A stretch of DNA of 64,000 nucleotides, from positions 1 to 64,000 of the forward strand of contig JAHFUP010000003.1 in the NCBI GenBank assembly GCA_023265025.1, read 5' to 3'. Below, piece after piece: positions 53,401 to 61,018 of the stretch. The notes beneath the pieces are model-generated. The model saw only the letters and a program-made list of their open reading frames with translations. It did no database searches and was not told where the DNA came from. Position 1 is the stretch's first letter, and each line of letters begins with the position of its first letter. This DNA comes from Acidimicrobiia bacterium. GTDB lineage: Bacteria > Actinomycetota > Acidimicrobiia > Acidimicrobiales > AC-14. The translations under genes were made by a program, and so were the position numbers.

Positions 53401-53641
53401 CGGCGGCCAGCGCCTTCACCGGCGGGGGGCCGGCGGGGATGAACACGCCCTCCTGCTCGAAGAACGCCTCCTCGGCCACGTGCTGCGAGGGGAACTGCAG
53501 GATCAGCCGGGCCGGCTGGTCGGGGGCGACCCGCTCGAGCCGTTCGCCGTCGACGGACGGCGCCAGGTTGACCAGCTCGACGTCGACCACCAGCAGGTCG
53601 GCGGCGCGGACGAGCCGGAACCGGTTCCCCAGCTCTGCCAT
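50498..53641 (-). CDS. Giant (1047 aa) protein of unknown function
   Basis: The N-terminal half contains mixed alpha/beta segments with many Arg and Pro, for example FLQLGWNPRVWAYRLAQARLRADFHYV. The C-terminal 280 residues are glycine-rich and hydrophobic in alternation (FGGGGFFALGVSAKG, SLNLGVASGGVSVMAGIYFG), as in beta-barrel or lipid-transfer proteins. There is no signal peptide and no long transmembrane helix. ATG 53641 is used; a TTG at 53662 would add seven residues. It forms an operon with the 1336-aa gene downstream and probably with the zinc-ribbon gene upstream. Family not recognised. Confidence 0.82.
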   Translation of the reverse strand: MAELGNRFRLVRAADLLVVDVELVNLAPSVDGERLERVAPDQPARLILQFPSQHVAEEAFFEQEGVFIPAGPPPVKALAAGPSRLVFDLPDGQADLPLSVDGLLGWDRLLPALAANALPPGATDGPRPAVPGPQETAVEFPYRLLLSPDAGGRWAHRAQPFTAGDRTELWHTRLHGDGPTVAVRAVGRRPVPDSLRSSLSDRDLDEIVTLTADFGIRPLSFLQLGWNPRVWAYRLAQARLRADFHYVPQPLQAEQLMLTALGASARLRGAWDYPRPDQDPVQLANFGMPTPSLQQYEHVAGLGRDQFVKVVRRGFVSTGHRASLVKITERRFEPRQLRTVQTPQGPVGVFGATSYLRQYFKVVIQEPYLDYTRLTGGYPFDGREMPLRTLTLTTLSTPKIDFDPESPAATEKRVRDAWIPQSAKASVDALLLQQAIQAAIEKALTVPFWIRVAGADFEFGLSGTDWERTPVSFTAPLVFIPYEAISDNPTAVIAKFAEGPQSRRTRPFSNQSVAVADPAGSSAGSTRAPVETLTFALQRVPAAKIAALPPTYRPRWVPAIEGAELHVDAVERVTGSRTAVAVRLAGVYLTNGDNAAGVFAELTSGPLGVSFPAERGGGLARPDAPVSLLSSRQGALAPTFAKPTVSTAELAALFGGAKLFGTVPLTAILAPLAGIGPGDFALSDLSEGALQELLDAPGRQLRVPVLRTRVLQTDGRPSAVEARYVWKPVLQSQTVAGFTFEFDQATSALVLDARTVTPLDGGEARSEMRGELRHFSLTFADVVGIHMDRLAFTALPGRKPDITAEGFDLTFLGPLQFINTLKEILPADGFSDPPAVSVSPAGISAGYTLGIPSFGVGIFSLENLSLSAALAIPFNDQPASFRFAVSERHHPFVVTVTMFGGGGFFALGVSAKGLESIEAAIEFGGSLSLNLGVASGGVSVMAGIYFGMTGSVTTLTGYLRVNGYLSVLGLVSISVEFYLAFTYRDKGGGKSEIWGQARVTVSVKVAFFSTSVSLSIERRFAGAAGDPTFDQVVEPEDWEQYCLAFAG

Positions 53642-53698
53642 GGCGGGACGATACCGCCGCAACGCACGAACTGGCAGCCAGTTCGAAGGTGGGGGCGG

Positions 53699-55138
53699 CT
53701 ACCCCTCGGGGACGGCCAGGCGGGTGCCGCAGTTGAAGCAGAACTTGGCCATGGCCGGGTTCTTCTCGCCGCACTCCATGCAGAAGATGGTCTTGGCCTT
53801 GCCGGCGGGCGTTGCCGCCGGCGCCTTCGCTTTGGTGGCCGGCTTGGCCACCTTCGCCGCCGGCGCCGCCTTCGTTGCCTTCGCCGCCGGCGCAACCTTC
53901 GTCGCCGGCGCCTTGGCGGCCTTCGTCGCCGCCGGCGCCTTGGCCGTCTTCGCCTTCGCCGCCGGCGCCTTGGCGGCCTTCGTCGCCGCCGGCGCCTTGG
54001 CCGTCTTCGCCTTCGCCGCCGGCGCAACCTTCGCCGCCGGCGCCTTGGCCGTCTCCGCCTTCGCCGCCGGCCGGGAGGCGACGCGCCGCGTCGGCGTCGA
54101 CGCTGCCATGTCCTCCAACGACGGTGCGTCGTCGTCGTCCTCGTCGTGGTCGAGGTGGGGCGTCGGCACGGCGCGGAGGCCGGGGGAGGCAGCGGCACGC
54201 GCCCCGGCGGGGCGACGCGCCGGTGCCACGGGCTCGGGCGCGGGCTCCGGTGCCGCCGCCCTGTCCACGCCCAGGGCCTGGCGCCGGCGGGCCAGCACGC
54301 GCGACAGCGCCCCCTCGTCGACCTCCGCCTCGGCCCGCGCCTGCGACCCGGCGCCGGGGTCGGCCTCGGCGGCGGCGGCCCGGCGGGCCTCTTCCTCCTC
54401 CCGCCGGCGCTTGTTGGCCAGGCGCTGGGCCAGTGCGCCACCGGCGGCCGCCGGGTCGTCACGGCGCACCGGGCCGCCGCTCGGAGCCGGACCTCGCCGC
54501 ATGCCGGCGGGGGCGAAGGGGTTGCTGGTGCCCGCGCCGGGGCGGCGGGCCTGCTGGCGCTCGTAGAACTGGCGCATGGCGATGTCGCGCATCTCCTCGG
54601 CCGAGCTCGCGTCGTACTGCATGACGAGATCCTCGGGCCGGTGGCCGGTGTGGGCGGCGTGGTCCATCAGCGCCAGCTCGGTGATGGACATCTCTTCGTC
54701 TTCGTCGAAGTCGGTTGGGTTGTTGTAGTACACCGACGGCCCGGTGACATGGCCGCCGTAGTCCTCGCCCCCACCGAACGCCGGCGGCGGCGGCGCACCG
54801 CCGCCGCCTCGGGGCCCCGGGTTCAGCCCACCGGGGCCGAAGCTCGAGCCGACCTCGCCGGAGGGCATGGGCGTGAACGCCTGTTGCTGGCGGGAGGCCG
54901 CCGGGCGGGGGGCCCGGGCGCCGCGCTGGACCGGGCGGGGCTCGTCGGCGATCTCGGCGGCCATCATCTCCAGCGGCGACGGCATCCCGACGGATGGTCC
55001 ACCGCCATACCCTCCGCCCCCCATGCCACCGCCCATGGAGGGGGGACCGCCCCGCCGGGTGAGGCGTTCCACCTCCTCCGCGGCCTGGCGGTCGAGCTCT
55101 TCGTTCCTACCGCTCTTGTCCTTGCCGAACCGAGGCAC
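53699..55138 (-). CDS. Lys/Ala-repeat protein with C-terminal zinc ribbon
   Basis: This protein has 479 residues from GTG 55138, preceded by AGGGAG. Residues 30-150 are rich in Gly, Pro and Met. A helical charged stretch follows (LANKRRREEEEARRAAA near 225). Residues 330-455 are low-complexity Lys-Ala-Pro-Thr with a perfect 19-residue tandem repeat. The last 30 residues hold CMEC...CFNC, a zinc ribbon. The Lys/Ala part resembles histone-H1-like DNA-binding tails. GTG 55168 would add ten residues but has no ribosome site. It leads the giant-protein operon. Confidence 0.75.
   Translation of the reverse strand: MPRFGKDKSGRNEELDRQAAEEVERLTRRGGPPSMGGGMGGGGYGGGPSVGMPSPLEMMAAEIADEPRPVQRGARAPRPAASRQQQAFTPMPSGEVGSSFGPGGLNPGPRGGGGAPPPPAFGGGEDYGGHVTGPSVYYNNPTDFDEDEEMSITELALMDHAAHTGHRPEDLVMQYDASSAEEMRDIAMRQFYERQQARRPGAGTSNPFAPAGMRRGPAPSGGPVRRDDPAAAGGALAQRLANKRRREEEEARRAAAAEADPGAGSQARAEAEVDEGALSRVLARRRQALGVDRAAAPEPAPEPVAPARRPAGARAAASPGLRAVPTPHLDHDEDDDDAPSLEDMAASTPTRRVASRPAAKAETAKAPAAKVAPAAKAKTAKAPAATKAAKAPAAKAKTAKAPAATKAAKAPATKVAPAAKATKAAPAAKVAKPATKAKAPAATPAGKAKTIFCMECGEKNPAMAKFCFNCGTRLAVPEG
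53904..54017 (-). repeat. Two perfect 57-base tandem repeats within the zinc-ribbon gene
   Basis: The copies at 53904-53960 and 53961-54017 encode a 19-residue unit rich in Lys, Ala, Pro and Thr. Partial copies flank them. Identity at every base points to recent duplication, and copy number may vary between strains. Confidence 0.85.
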
Positions 55139-55177
55139 GATCGGACTCCCTACGACCCGGTGAAACACTCATGGTAG

Positions 55178-55207
55178 CGCCGGCCGGGGCTCTACCCCCG
55201 GCCGGCG
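55178..55207. terminator. Strong hairpin between the haloperoxidase-like gene and the zinc-ribbon operon
   Basis: CGCCGGCCGGGG and its exact complement form a 12-base stem with a CTCTAC loop, 16 bases past the stop of the minus-strand gene at 55223. It should separate that gene from the giant-protein operon. No T tract follows. Confidence 0.7.
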
Positions 55208-55222
55208 AACCCCCCGAAAATG

Positions 55223-56728
55223 TCAGGCGCCGCCGCCCACGGTGTCGCCCTTGACCTTGTCGATGACGAGCTGGGAGATCTTTCGACCGCCCTCCTCGCT
55301 CACCGCATCGAACCGCCAGTGCACGCCGGCGTAGATGCGGGCGATGATCTGGTCGTCGGCCCGCTGCTTGTGCACGGCGGTGTTGTTCGGGAAGAGGTAG
55401 TCCATGATGGCGGCCTCACCGCCGGCGTAGCCGGCGCTGCCCGAGGGGTAAGCCGGGAAGCGGGGCGTAGCCAGGAGCGGCTTGTAGTTTCGGTCGACGC
55501 CGAGGTCGCGCACGACGTTCTCCGGCCGCGGGTACCAGTAGACGTACTTGGCCTCCCACACGGCGATGCCCCCGTCGGCCATGGTGATTGTCAGCAGGGC
55601 CATCGCCCGGGTGGTCCGCGGGAGTGTCCACCGGACACCCCTGTCGCCCTCGCCGGCCGCCTTCTCGACGTCGGGCAGGGCCACGCTGAGGGTCACCCCG
55701 CCGGGGTTCTTGGTCCCCTCGCCACCCTCCCAGAACCGAGCGAGCCGCTCCTGCTCGGCGGTGAGGTTCTTCTTGACGTCGACCGCGTCCACCGCCGCCG
55801 CCTTCAGCTCGGCGCCGTTGTAGGCCGGCGGGGGCGGCGGGCGGAAGGCGGCGTTGTTGGTGAGGACCCAGCCCTTCCACTTGCCGGCCTCGGGGTCGAT
55901 CGGGGGCGACACGACGCCGGGCGCCGGCTGCCAGAAGTTCTTCGTGTCCGTGACGCCGGCCGGGCGCTTGCCGTTCCACGGTGTGCCCGCCCCGTCCGTC
56001 TTGGCGTAGGCGATGACCTTGTCGGCGACGGCCCGGCCGAGGGCCAGGCCGGCCTCGATGTCGCTCGGGGTGTTGGTGCCGGCGTCGACGCGGGACTGGG
56101 CCGCCTCGTCGGCCATCTCGTCCAGCCGCAGGGACGCCTGGGCCGGGAAAAGGTAGGCCAGCACCTTCGACGCCGCGCCGGCCATGGCCGCGTGCTCCGA
56201 CGGGTACGAGGGGTCCGGTGAGGCGGGCACGAGCGTCTTCACGCCCTCGGGCGCCTTTACGTCGTACTCGTACTTCCAGTGGTAGGCGGCGATGACGGCG
56301 TCGGATATGGCGACGTGCAGCAGCGCGTAGTTCCGGGTCGACAGCGGCGGGTTCTTGGGGCCCTTGGCGGTGAAGTCGAATGCGGTCTCCGTCCAGACCT
56401 TGGTGGGTAGCGGGCCGCTCCACTTGTCGACGGTCGCCTGGGTGGCGGCGGTGCGCTTGCCGGCCGCGTCCTTGACCGCTTTGACGTCGGCCTTGGCCTT
56501 GTCGGAGTCCTTCGCCGGCGGCGCCGGCACCGCAATCTCGCTCCCCGAGGCGAGGACCCACGTCTTCCAGTTGCCGGCCGTCGGCTCGGCTCGAACCACC
56601 GCGTCCTGGGCGCTGTCACCATCGTCCCCGCAGGCCACCATGGCCGAGCTGAGGGCCAGGCCGGCGAGGCCTAGCGCGGTCATGCGCCAACGGTGCGGGC
56701 GCGTTCGAACTGTTCCGGTCCGTGTCAT
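55223..56728 (-). CDS. Vanadium-haloperoxidase/PAP2-like lipoprotein with split catalytic motifs, copy 1
   Basis: This 501-residue protein has a signal peptide and lipobox Cys33 (MVACGDD). It contains two related helical halves. The N-half has SEH (His179) but reads R213-x5-Asn219-x3-D223 where the phosphate- or vanadate-binding His should be, and it lacks the KxxxxxxRP motif. The C-half has Lys394-x6-Arg401-Pro and Arg464-x5-His470-x3-Asp474, but PSGS (Ser431) replaces PSGH. The catalytic set is thus complete only across both halves. Halide oxidation or phosphate hydrolysis are both possible; neither can be chosen from sequence. A second copy lies 76 bases upstream. Confidence 0.85.
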   Translation of the reverse strand: MTRTGTVRTRPHRWRMTALGLAGLALSSAMVACGDDGDSAQDAVVRAEPTAGNWKTWVLASGSEIAVPAPPAKDSDKAKADVKAVKDAAGKRTAATQATVDKWSGPLPTKVWTETAFDFTAKGPKNPPLSTRNYALLHVAISDAVIAAYHWKYEYDVKAPEGVKTLVPASPDPSYPSEHAAMAGAASKVLAYLFPAQASLRLDEMADEAAQSRVDAGTNTPSDIEAGLALGRAVADKVIAYAKTDGAGTPWNGKRPAGVTDTKNFWQPAPGVVSPPIDPEAGKWKGWVLTNNAAFRPPPPPAYNGAELKAAAVDAVDVKKNLTAEQERLARFWEGGEGTKNPGGVTLSVALPDVEKAAGEGDRGVRWTLPRTTRAMALLTITMADGGIAVWEAKYVYWYPRPENVVRDLGVDRNYKPLLATPRFPAYPSGSAGYAGGEAAIMDYLFPNNTAVHKQRADDQIIARIYAGVHWRFDAVSEEGGRKISQLVIDKVKGDTVGGGA

Positions 56729-56804
56729 GCCATACCCCCGACGTGCGTGCCGAACGGTCGCAACCTATCCGGCGGGGGCTCGACCGCGCCGAGCGGGCGC
56801 TTCT

Positions 56805-58304
56805 CTAGCGGGCGGCCTGGTCGGCGCCGTCGGTCTTGGCCCGCTCGACGACCAGGTTGCCGATCTTCTGGCCGATGGGCAGCCCGATCTCGTCGTAGGG
56901 CCAGTGGATGCCGGCCCACACCCGGGAGTGGGCCTGGTCCTCGGCCCGCTTCTGGTGGTCGGCCTTGTCGTTCGGGAACAGGTAGTCCATGACGCTCCAG
57001 GACGAGCCGGCGTAGGTCGAGCTGCCCGACATGTAGGCGGGGAACACCGACGTGGCGATGACGGGCTTGAAGTTGGGGTCGAGGCCGAGGGCCTTGATCG
57101 CCGTGTCCGGGCGCGGGCTCCAGTAGGTGAACTTCGTGTCCCACGCCGCCACCCCGGCGTCGGCCATGGCGACGGTCACCAGCGCCATGGCCCGGGACGA
57201 GCGGGGAACGGTCGAGAGACTGCCGTTCCCGGCGACGTCGGCGGTGATGGCCTTGATGATGTCGGCCTGGGACACGTCGGCGACGATGCCGGCCGGCAGC
57301 GCGGTGCCCTGGACGCCGGCGTAGAACTGGACGGCCTGCTCCTGCTCCGGGGTCAGGTGGTTGCGGGCGTAGATCATGTCCTTGGCCGCCTTGATGAACT
57401 CAGGCGAGCCGAACGCCGGGGGCGGGCCGGGGCGGAACTGGTTGCCGGAGGTCATGACCCAGGTCTTCCACGTCCCGGCGAGGGGCTCCACCGGCGGGGA
57501 GGTCGTGCCCAGCGGGGGCTGCCAGTAGGCGGTGGTGTTGGCGATGCCCTTCGGGCGCTTGCCGTCCCACTTGGCGTCGGAGCCGTCGGCCTTGGCGTAG
57601 GCGATCACCTTGTCGGCCACGGCCCGACCGAGGTCGAGCCCGGCGGACACGTCGCTGCGGGTGTTGGTCCCGTTGGCGATGCGCGAGTCGCCGGCCTGGT
57701 CGGCCATCTCGTCCAACCGCTGGCCCGACTCCTTGGGGTACATGTAGGCCAGCAGCCGCGAAGCGGCCCCGGCGATGGCGGCGTGCTCGGAGGGATAGGA
57801 GGGATCGGCGCTCGGTGCGACCAGCGGGGTGACGCCCTTCGGCGCCGCCGACTTGAACTCGTACTTCCAGTGGTACGCGGCGAGGACGGCGTCGTACATG
57901 GCCACGTGGAGGAGCGCGTAGTTCCGCGACGACAGGGGCGGGTCCTTCGGACCGGTCTTGACGATGTCGATCATCGCGTCGGTCCACGGCTTGGTGGCCA
58001 GCGGCCCGCTCCATTTGTTGATCGAGTCCACGACCTCCGGCGATCGGTTCTTGGCCAGCCGCTTGACCTCGTCGAGCTCGGTCTTGGCCTGTGCGCTCCC
58101 CGACGCGGGCGGGGCCGGCACCGTCACCTCCGCGGTGGAGGTCAGTACCCACGGCTTCCAGTCGCCGGCGGTGGGCTCCCCGCGCGTGGCGGTGGTCTTC
58201 GGCTTGTCGTCCCCGCAGGCCACCAGCGTGGTCGTGAGCATCAGGCCGGCGGCCACCGCCTGCAGTGCCCGCGGCCGAAACCGCCTGTTGCCGAGTCCCG
58301 TCAT
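56805..58304 (-). CDS. Vanadium-haloperoxidase/PAP2-like lipoprotein with split catalytic motifs, copy 2
   Basis: This 499-residue paralogue of the previous protein has lipobox Cys30 (TLVACGDD). The same split holds: His174 (PSEH) and R208-x5-Asn214-x3-Asp218 in the N-half; Lys391-x6-Arg398-Pro, MSGS (Ser428) and Arg461-x5-His467-x3-Asp471 in the C-half. ATG 58304 has GGGGGAGA five bases upstream. Both act outside the membrane. The two genes are a tandem duplication; their shared degenerate pattern means it predates the duplication. Confidence 0.85.
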   Translation of the reverse strand: MTGLGNRRFRPRALQAVAAGLMLTTTLVACGDDKPKTTATRGEPTAGDWKPWVLTSTAEVTVPAPPASGSAQAKTELDEVKRLAKNRSPEVVDSINKWSGPLATKPWTDAMIDIVKTGPKDPPLSSRNYALLHVAMYDAVLAAYHWKYEFKSAAPKGVTPLVAPSADPSYPSEHAAIAGAASRLLAYMYPKESGQRLDEMADQAGDSRIANGTNTRSDVSAGLDLGRAVADKVIAYAKADGSDAKWDGKRPKGIANTTAYWQPPLGTTSPPVEPLAGTWKTWVMTSGNQFRPGPPPAFGSPEFIKAAKDMIYARNHLTPEQEQAVQFYAGVQGTALPAGIVADVSQADIIKAITADVAGNGSLSTVPRSSRAMALVTVAMADAGVAAWDTKFTYWSPRPDTAIKALGLDPNFKPVIATSVFPAYMSGSSTYAGSSWSVMDYLFPNDKADHQKRAEDQAHSRVWAGIHWPYDEIGLPIGQKIGNLVVERAKTDGADQAAR

Positions 58305-58375
58305 CGTTCTCCCCCTTGGTCAGCCGACTCCACGCGCACGCGGCAGCCCCAGCCGACCCGGATGCTACGGCTGGC

Positions 58376-58408
58376 CCGTAATCGCGCCGTAATGGGCGCG
58401 TACGCGCC
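58376..58408. promoter_or_regulatory. Phased direct repeats and a 14-base palindrome in a divergent promoter
   Basis: CCGTAAT occurs at 58376 and 58387, exactly 11 bases apart. This spacing is typical of tandem sites for OmpR/PhoP-type response regulators. The perfect palindrome GGCGCGTACGCGCC follows at 58395-58408. They lie in the 168-base gap between the haloperoxidase-like and DoxX-like genes, otherwise without visible features. Confidence 0.45.
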
Positions 58409-58472
58409 AGATACGCCGGCCTTACGCGGTCGTCCCTAGGGTCACGGTCGTGGGAACCCGTGGGGACACTCG

Positions 58473-59600
58473 ATGAGCACGCGACTGCTGGAGCGACCGC
58501 TCGGCCTCGGTTCCGGATCGTCGGCTGGGGCTGCGACGTGGTTCGCCCGGGTGTGGGATGCGCCGTTGGCCGTCAAATTGCACTGGATCCTGCGCATCGG
58601 CGTCGCCGCCGAGTTCCTCGGGCATGGCCTGGCTGGCCTGTACCGCTCGCCGGCGTGGATCCCCTACTTCACGCTCTTCGGGTTCTCGAAGCAGTTCGCC
58701 CACGACCACCTGTACTACGTGACGGGCGCGGTCGACATCGCCATGACCGTCCTGATCCTCGTCCGGCCGATGCGCGCCGTCATGCTCTACATGGCGGTCT
58801 GGGGGATGTTCACCGCCTGGCTGCGCCCGATCACCGGCGAGTCGTGGTTCGAGCTGGTGGAACGGGGCGCCAACTACGGCATGCCACTGGCGTTCCTCAT
58901 GGTCTCGGGTTGGGGGAACGCGTCGCTGCAGGCGTGGTTCGAACGGGTCCGTCCAGGCGAGATCCTCACCGAGGACCTGGTGCGGCGGGTGGCGGTCGTC
59001 ATGCAGGTGAGCATCGCCCTGCTCCTCATCGGCCACGGCGGGCTCGGCCTGGTGGCCGACAAGAAGGAATGGTTCGACTTCTTCGGGTGGTTCGGCATCA
59101 GTGCAGCCACGGTGCGGGCCGACCACCTCATGCAGTGGGTCGGGCTGATCGAGGTGCTCCTGGGCGTGGCGGTGATGGTCAAGCCGCTGCGCGGCCTGCT
59201 CCTGTTCATCCTGGTGTGGAAGGTGGGCACCGAGCTCCTGCGGCCCCTCGTCGGGCAACCCAACTTCCAGTTCATCGAGCGGGGCGGCGACTACGTCCTG
59301 CCCGTCGCCCTGCTGTGGGCGCTGGTGTGGCTCCGCTCGGTGGCCGATCGGTCCGTCCCCCGGCACGCCGTGGCCACTGCCGGCGCCGGCATCTCGTGGC
59401 CCCGACCCGAGGCTGTCCAGCCCGCCGTGCCGCCCGTGCCGGCGCCGCCGGCGCCGGCTCCGTGGGCGAACCGATCCCGTCATGCAGCCACTGTCGCCCC
59501 GGGGCCCGATCCCGAGATCCTCGCCGCCGCCGCGGCGCTGACCGCCCGGCTGGCCGCGGCCCGGCGGGAGCGAGAGGGTCGGGTTCCGGCCCGGAGCTAG
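58473..59600 (+). CDS. Membrane protein with two DoxX-like four-helix repeats
   Basis: This 375-residue protein repeats a unit of about 110 residues. The first (about 40-160) has FLGHGLAGL, VTGAVDIAMTVLILVRPMRAVMLY, TAWLRPITGESWFELVERGANYGMPL. The second (about 185-300) has LIGHGGLGL, WVGLIEVLLGVAVMVKPLRGLLLF and TELLRPLVGQPNFQFIERGGDYVLPV. Each resembles DoxX with four helices. The C-terminus is Pro/Ala-rich and cytoplasmic. DoxX proteins are linked to thiol redox or quinone-linked oxidation; the role here is unknown. Confidence 0.85.
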   Translation: MSTRLLERPLGLGSGSSAGAATWFARVWDAPLAVKLHWILRIGVAAEFLGHGLAGLYRSPAWIPYFTLFGFSKQFAHDHLYYVTGAVDIAMTVLILVRPMRAVMLYMAVWGMFTAWLRPITGESWFELVERGANYGMPLAFLMVSGWGNASLQAWFERVRPGEILTEDLVRRVAVVMQVSIALLLIGHGGLGLVADKKEWFDFFGWFGISAATVRADHLMQWVGLIEVLLGVAVMVKPLRGLLLFILVWKVGTELLRPLVGQPNFQFIERGGDYVLPVALLWALVWLRSVADRSVPRHAVATAGAGISWPRPEAVQPAVPPVPAPPAPAPWANRSRHAATVAPGPDPEILAAAAALTARLAAARREREGRVPARS

Positions 59601-59619
59601 TGCTAGTCGAGCGGAGGGG

Positions 59620-60426
59620 TCAGGCCAGGGCGGCGGCGGCGTAGGCGATGGCCACCGGCTGGCACCAGATCACGACCGACTTGATCTTGTCGGTGGGAAT
59701 CGACGCCGGGATCTCGTAGTTCTGGCTGCCGAGGGTGGACTTCAGGTTGGTGAGCTCGACATGCGGGCTCCTCACCGCTTCGGCGCTGGTTGCCGGCTTG
59801 GCCAGCTCCGAGACCCAGACGAAGAGGTCGGTGTTCTCACCGGTCGAGAAAGCTTCGAAACGCAGGATGCGGCGACCGTCGGCCAGGCGGTACAGCTTGG
59901 CCGTCCCCTCGCCCTTCACCTCCAACTTGTAGAAGGACCCCGACGAGACCACCTTGTCCGGGGTCATACCCGCCAGCAGGGGCTCGTCAAGCGGCGTGTC
60001 GACCTGCTGGTCGATCGTGGCCTTCCAGGTGCCCGTGGTCTCGATCGACAGGCGGACCGGGCCGGTGACGATGGAGTAGCCGGTGTCGTCCTTCGGGCAG
60101 GTCGTGTCGACAACCGGGCCCGGCCGGCGGGGGGGTGGCGTCGAGGTGATCCGCATGGTGCCCGCCGTGCACGTGAAGCGCACCCGCCACTGGATGGCGG
60201 AGGCGAGGATGGTGAAGTCTGGGGTCTGGAACGCGCCCGAGCCGTTGAAGGTGGTGACGGTCTCCCACCGGGCGGCGGCCTTGGGGCCCGACGGCGTCGT
60301 CGCCGACGTGGTGCCCGGCCCGGCCGCGACGGTGGTCGCCGGCGCCGCCGGCGTGTCGTCAGATCCGCCGCATCCGGCCAACGTGAACGTGACCATGAGG
60401 AAGGCGAGGACCGCGCGTCGACCCAT
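59620..60426 (-). CDS. DM13-domain lipoprotein
   Basis: This 268-residue protein has a signal peptide with lipobox Cys19 (TLAGCGG) and a Thr/Ala linker. A beta domain (about 50-150) with two Cys comes next. A DM13 domain follows at about 160-265: GSFYKLEVKGEGTAKLY, LRFEAFSTGENTDLFVWVS and NYEIPASIPTDKIKSVVIWCQP. DM13 domains carry a conserved Cys and are proposed to carry out redox reactions at the cell surface. It converges with the DoxX-like gene. Confidence 0.82.
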   Translation of the reverse strand: MGRRAVLAFLMVTFTLAGCGGSDDTPAAPATTVAAGPGTTSATTPSGPKAAARWETVTTFNGSGAFQTPDFTILASAIQWRVRFTCTAGTMRITSTPPPRRPGPVVDTTCPKDDTGYSIVTGPVRLSIETTGTWKATIDQQVDTPLDEPLLAGMTPDKVVSSGSFYKLEVKGEGTAKLYRLADGRRILRFEAFSTGENTDLFVWVSELAKPATSAEAVRSPHVELTNLKSTLGSQNYEIPASIPTDKIKSVVIWCQPVAIAYAAAALA

Positions 60427-60469
60427 GTCGGGGCAGCGTACCGTTGGTCCGGTCGAGAGGGAGGGCGCC

Positions 60470-61009
60470 GTGCTCTACGCCTTTGGGTTCGAACGGGTCG
60501 GCGTGTTCGTGAGCGACCTGTTCTTCGTCAACCCCCGGCCGGAGAAGGGCCAGGAGGGCGCGGAGCGTGGCGTCCGCCTCGAGCTGCGGGTGCTCGGGCG
60601 TGAGCCGTTGAAGGGCGGCATCTATTCGGCGCAGCCGATCGTCGTGGACCAGCCGATCTGGCGGGTCGACCTGTTGGAGTCGGTTGACAGCCCTCCGGGG
60701 AGCCTCGACCGGGCCCACCACCACCCGGCCTTCGACGGGTGGGAGCCCGGCTCGCGGTTCTTCGTGCCCGAGCTGAGCGCGGCACCGGTCGAGTGGCTCG
60801 CCGGCCAGCTCGCCGATCTCGCCGGCGTGCTGGACCGGGCCGGCGTGGGCGCCGACGTCGCCGGCGCCGGGGACGCGGCTGCCCTGCGTGCCTCGGCGCC
60901 GGAGATCCTCGACGTGGTGCGCCGGCTGCTGGCCCGGGTGGCGGCCGGCGAACTGGGCCGGCCCGACGACGACCGGGACCTGGTCAGTGCCCGGATCGGC
61001 TGGCTGTAG
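60470..61009 (+). CDS. Hypothetical protein, 179 aa
   Basis: The start is GTG 60470, preceded by GAGAGGGAGG. The N-terminal 90 residues have strands with FVSDLFFVNPRPEKGQEGAERGVRLELRVL and IVVDQPIWRVDLLES, and the C-terminal half is helical. No signal peptide or membrane helix. The pattern of YSAQPI and HHHPAFDGW is distinctive but I do not recognise a family. It diverges from the DM13 gene. Confidence 0.75.
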   Translation: MLYAFGFERVGVFVSDLFFVNPRPEKGQEGAERGVRLELRVLGREPLKGGIYSAQPIVVDQPIWRVDLLESVDSPPGSLDRAHHHPAFDGWEPGSRFFVPELSAAPVEWLAGQLADLAGVLDRAGVGADVAGAGDAAALRASAPEILDVVRRLLARVAAGELGRPDDDRDLVSARIGWL

Positions 61010-61018
61010 CGGTCTCGC

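Noticed and set aside
53811-54065. Possible CRISPR array
   Set aside because: The repeats are in-frame codons of a Lys/Ala-rich protein with no unique spacers.
46471-55138. Prophage or contractile injection system
   Set aside because: No sheath, tube, baseplate, AAA ATPase, integrase or terminase gene is seen near the giant genes.
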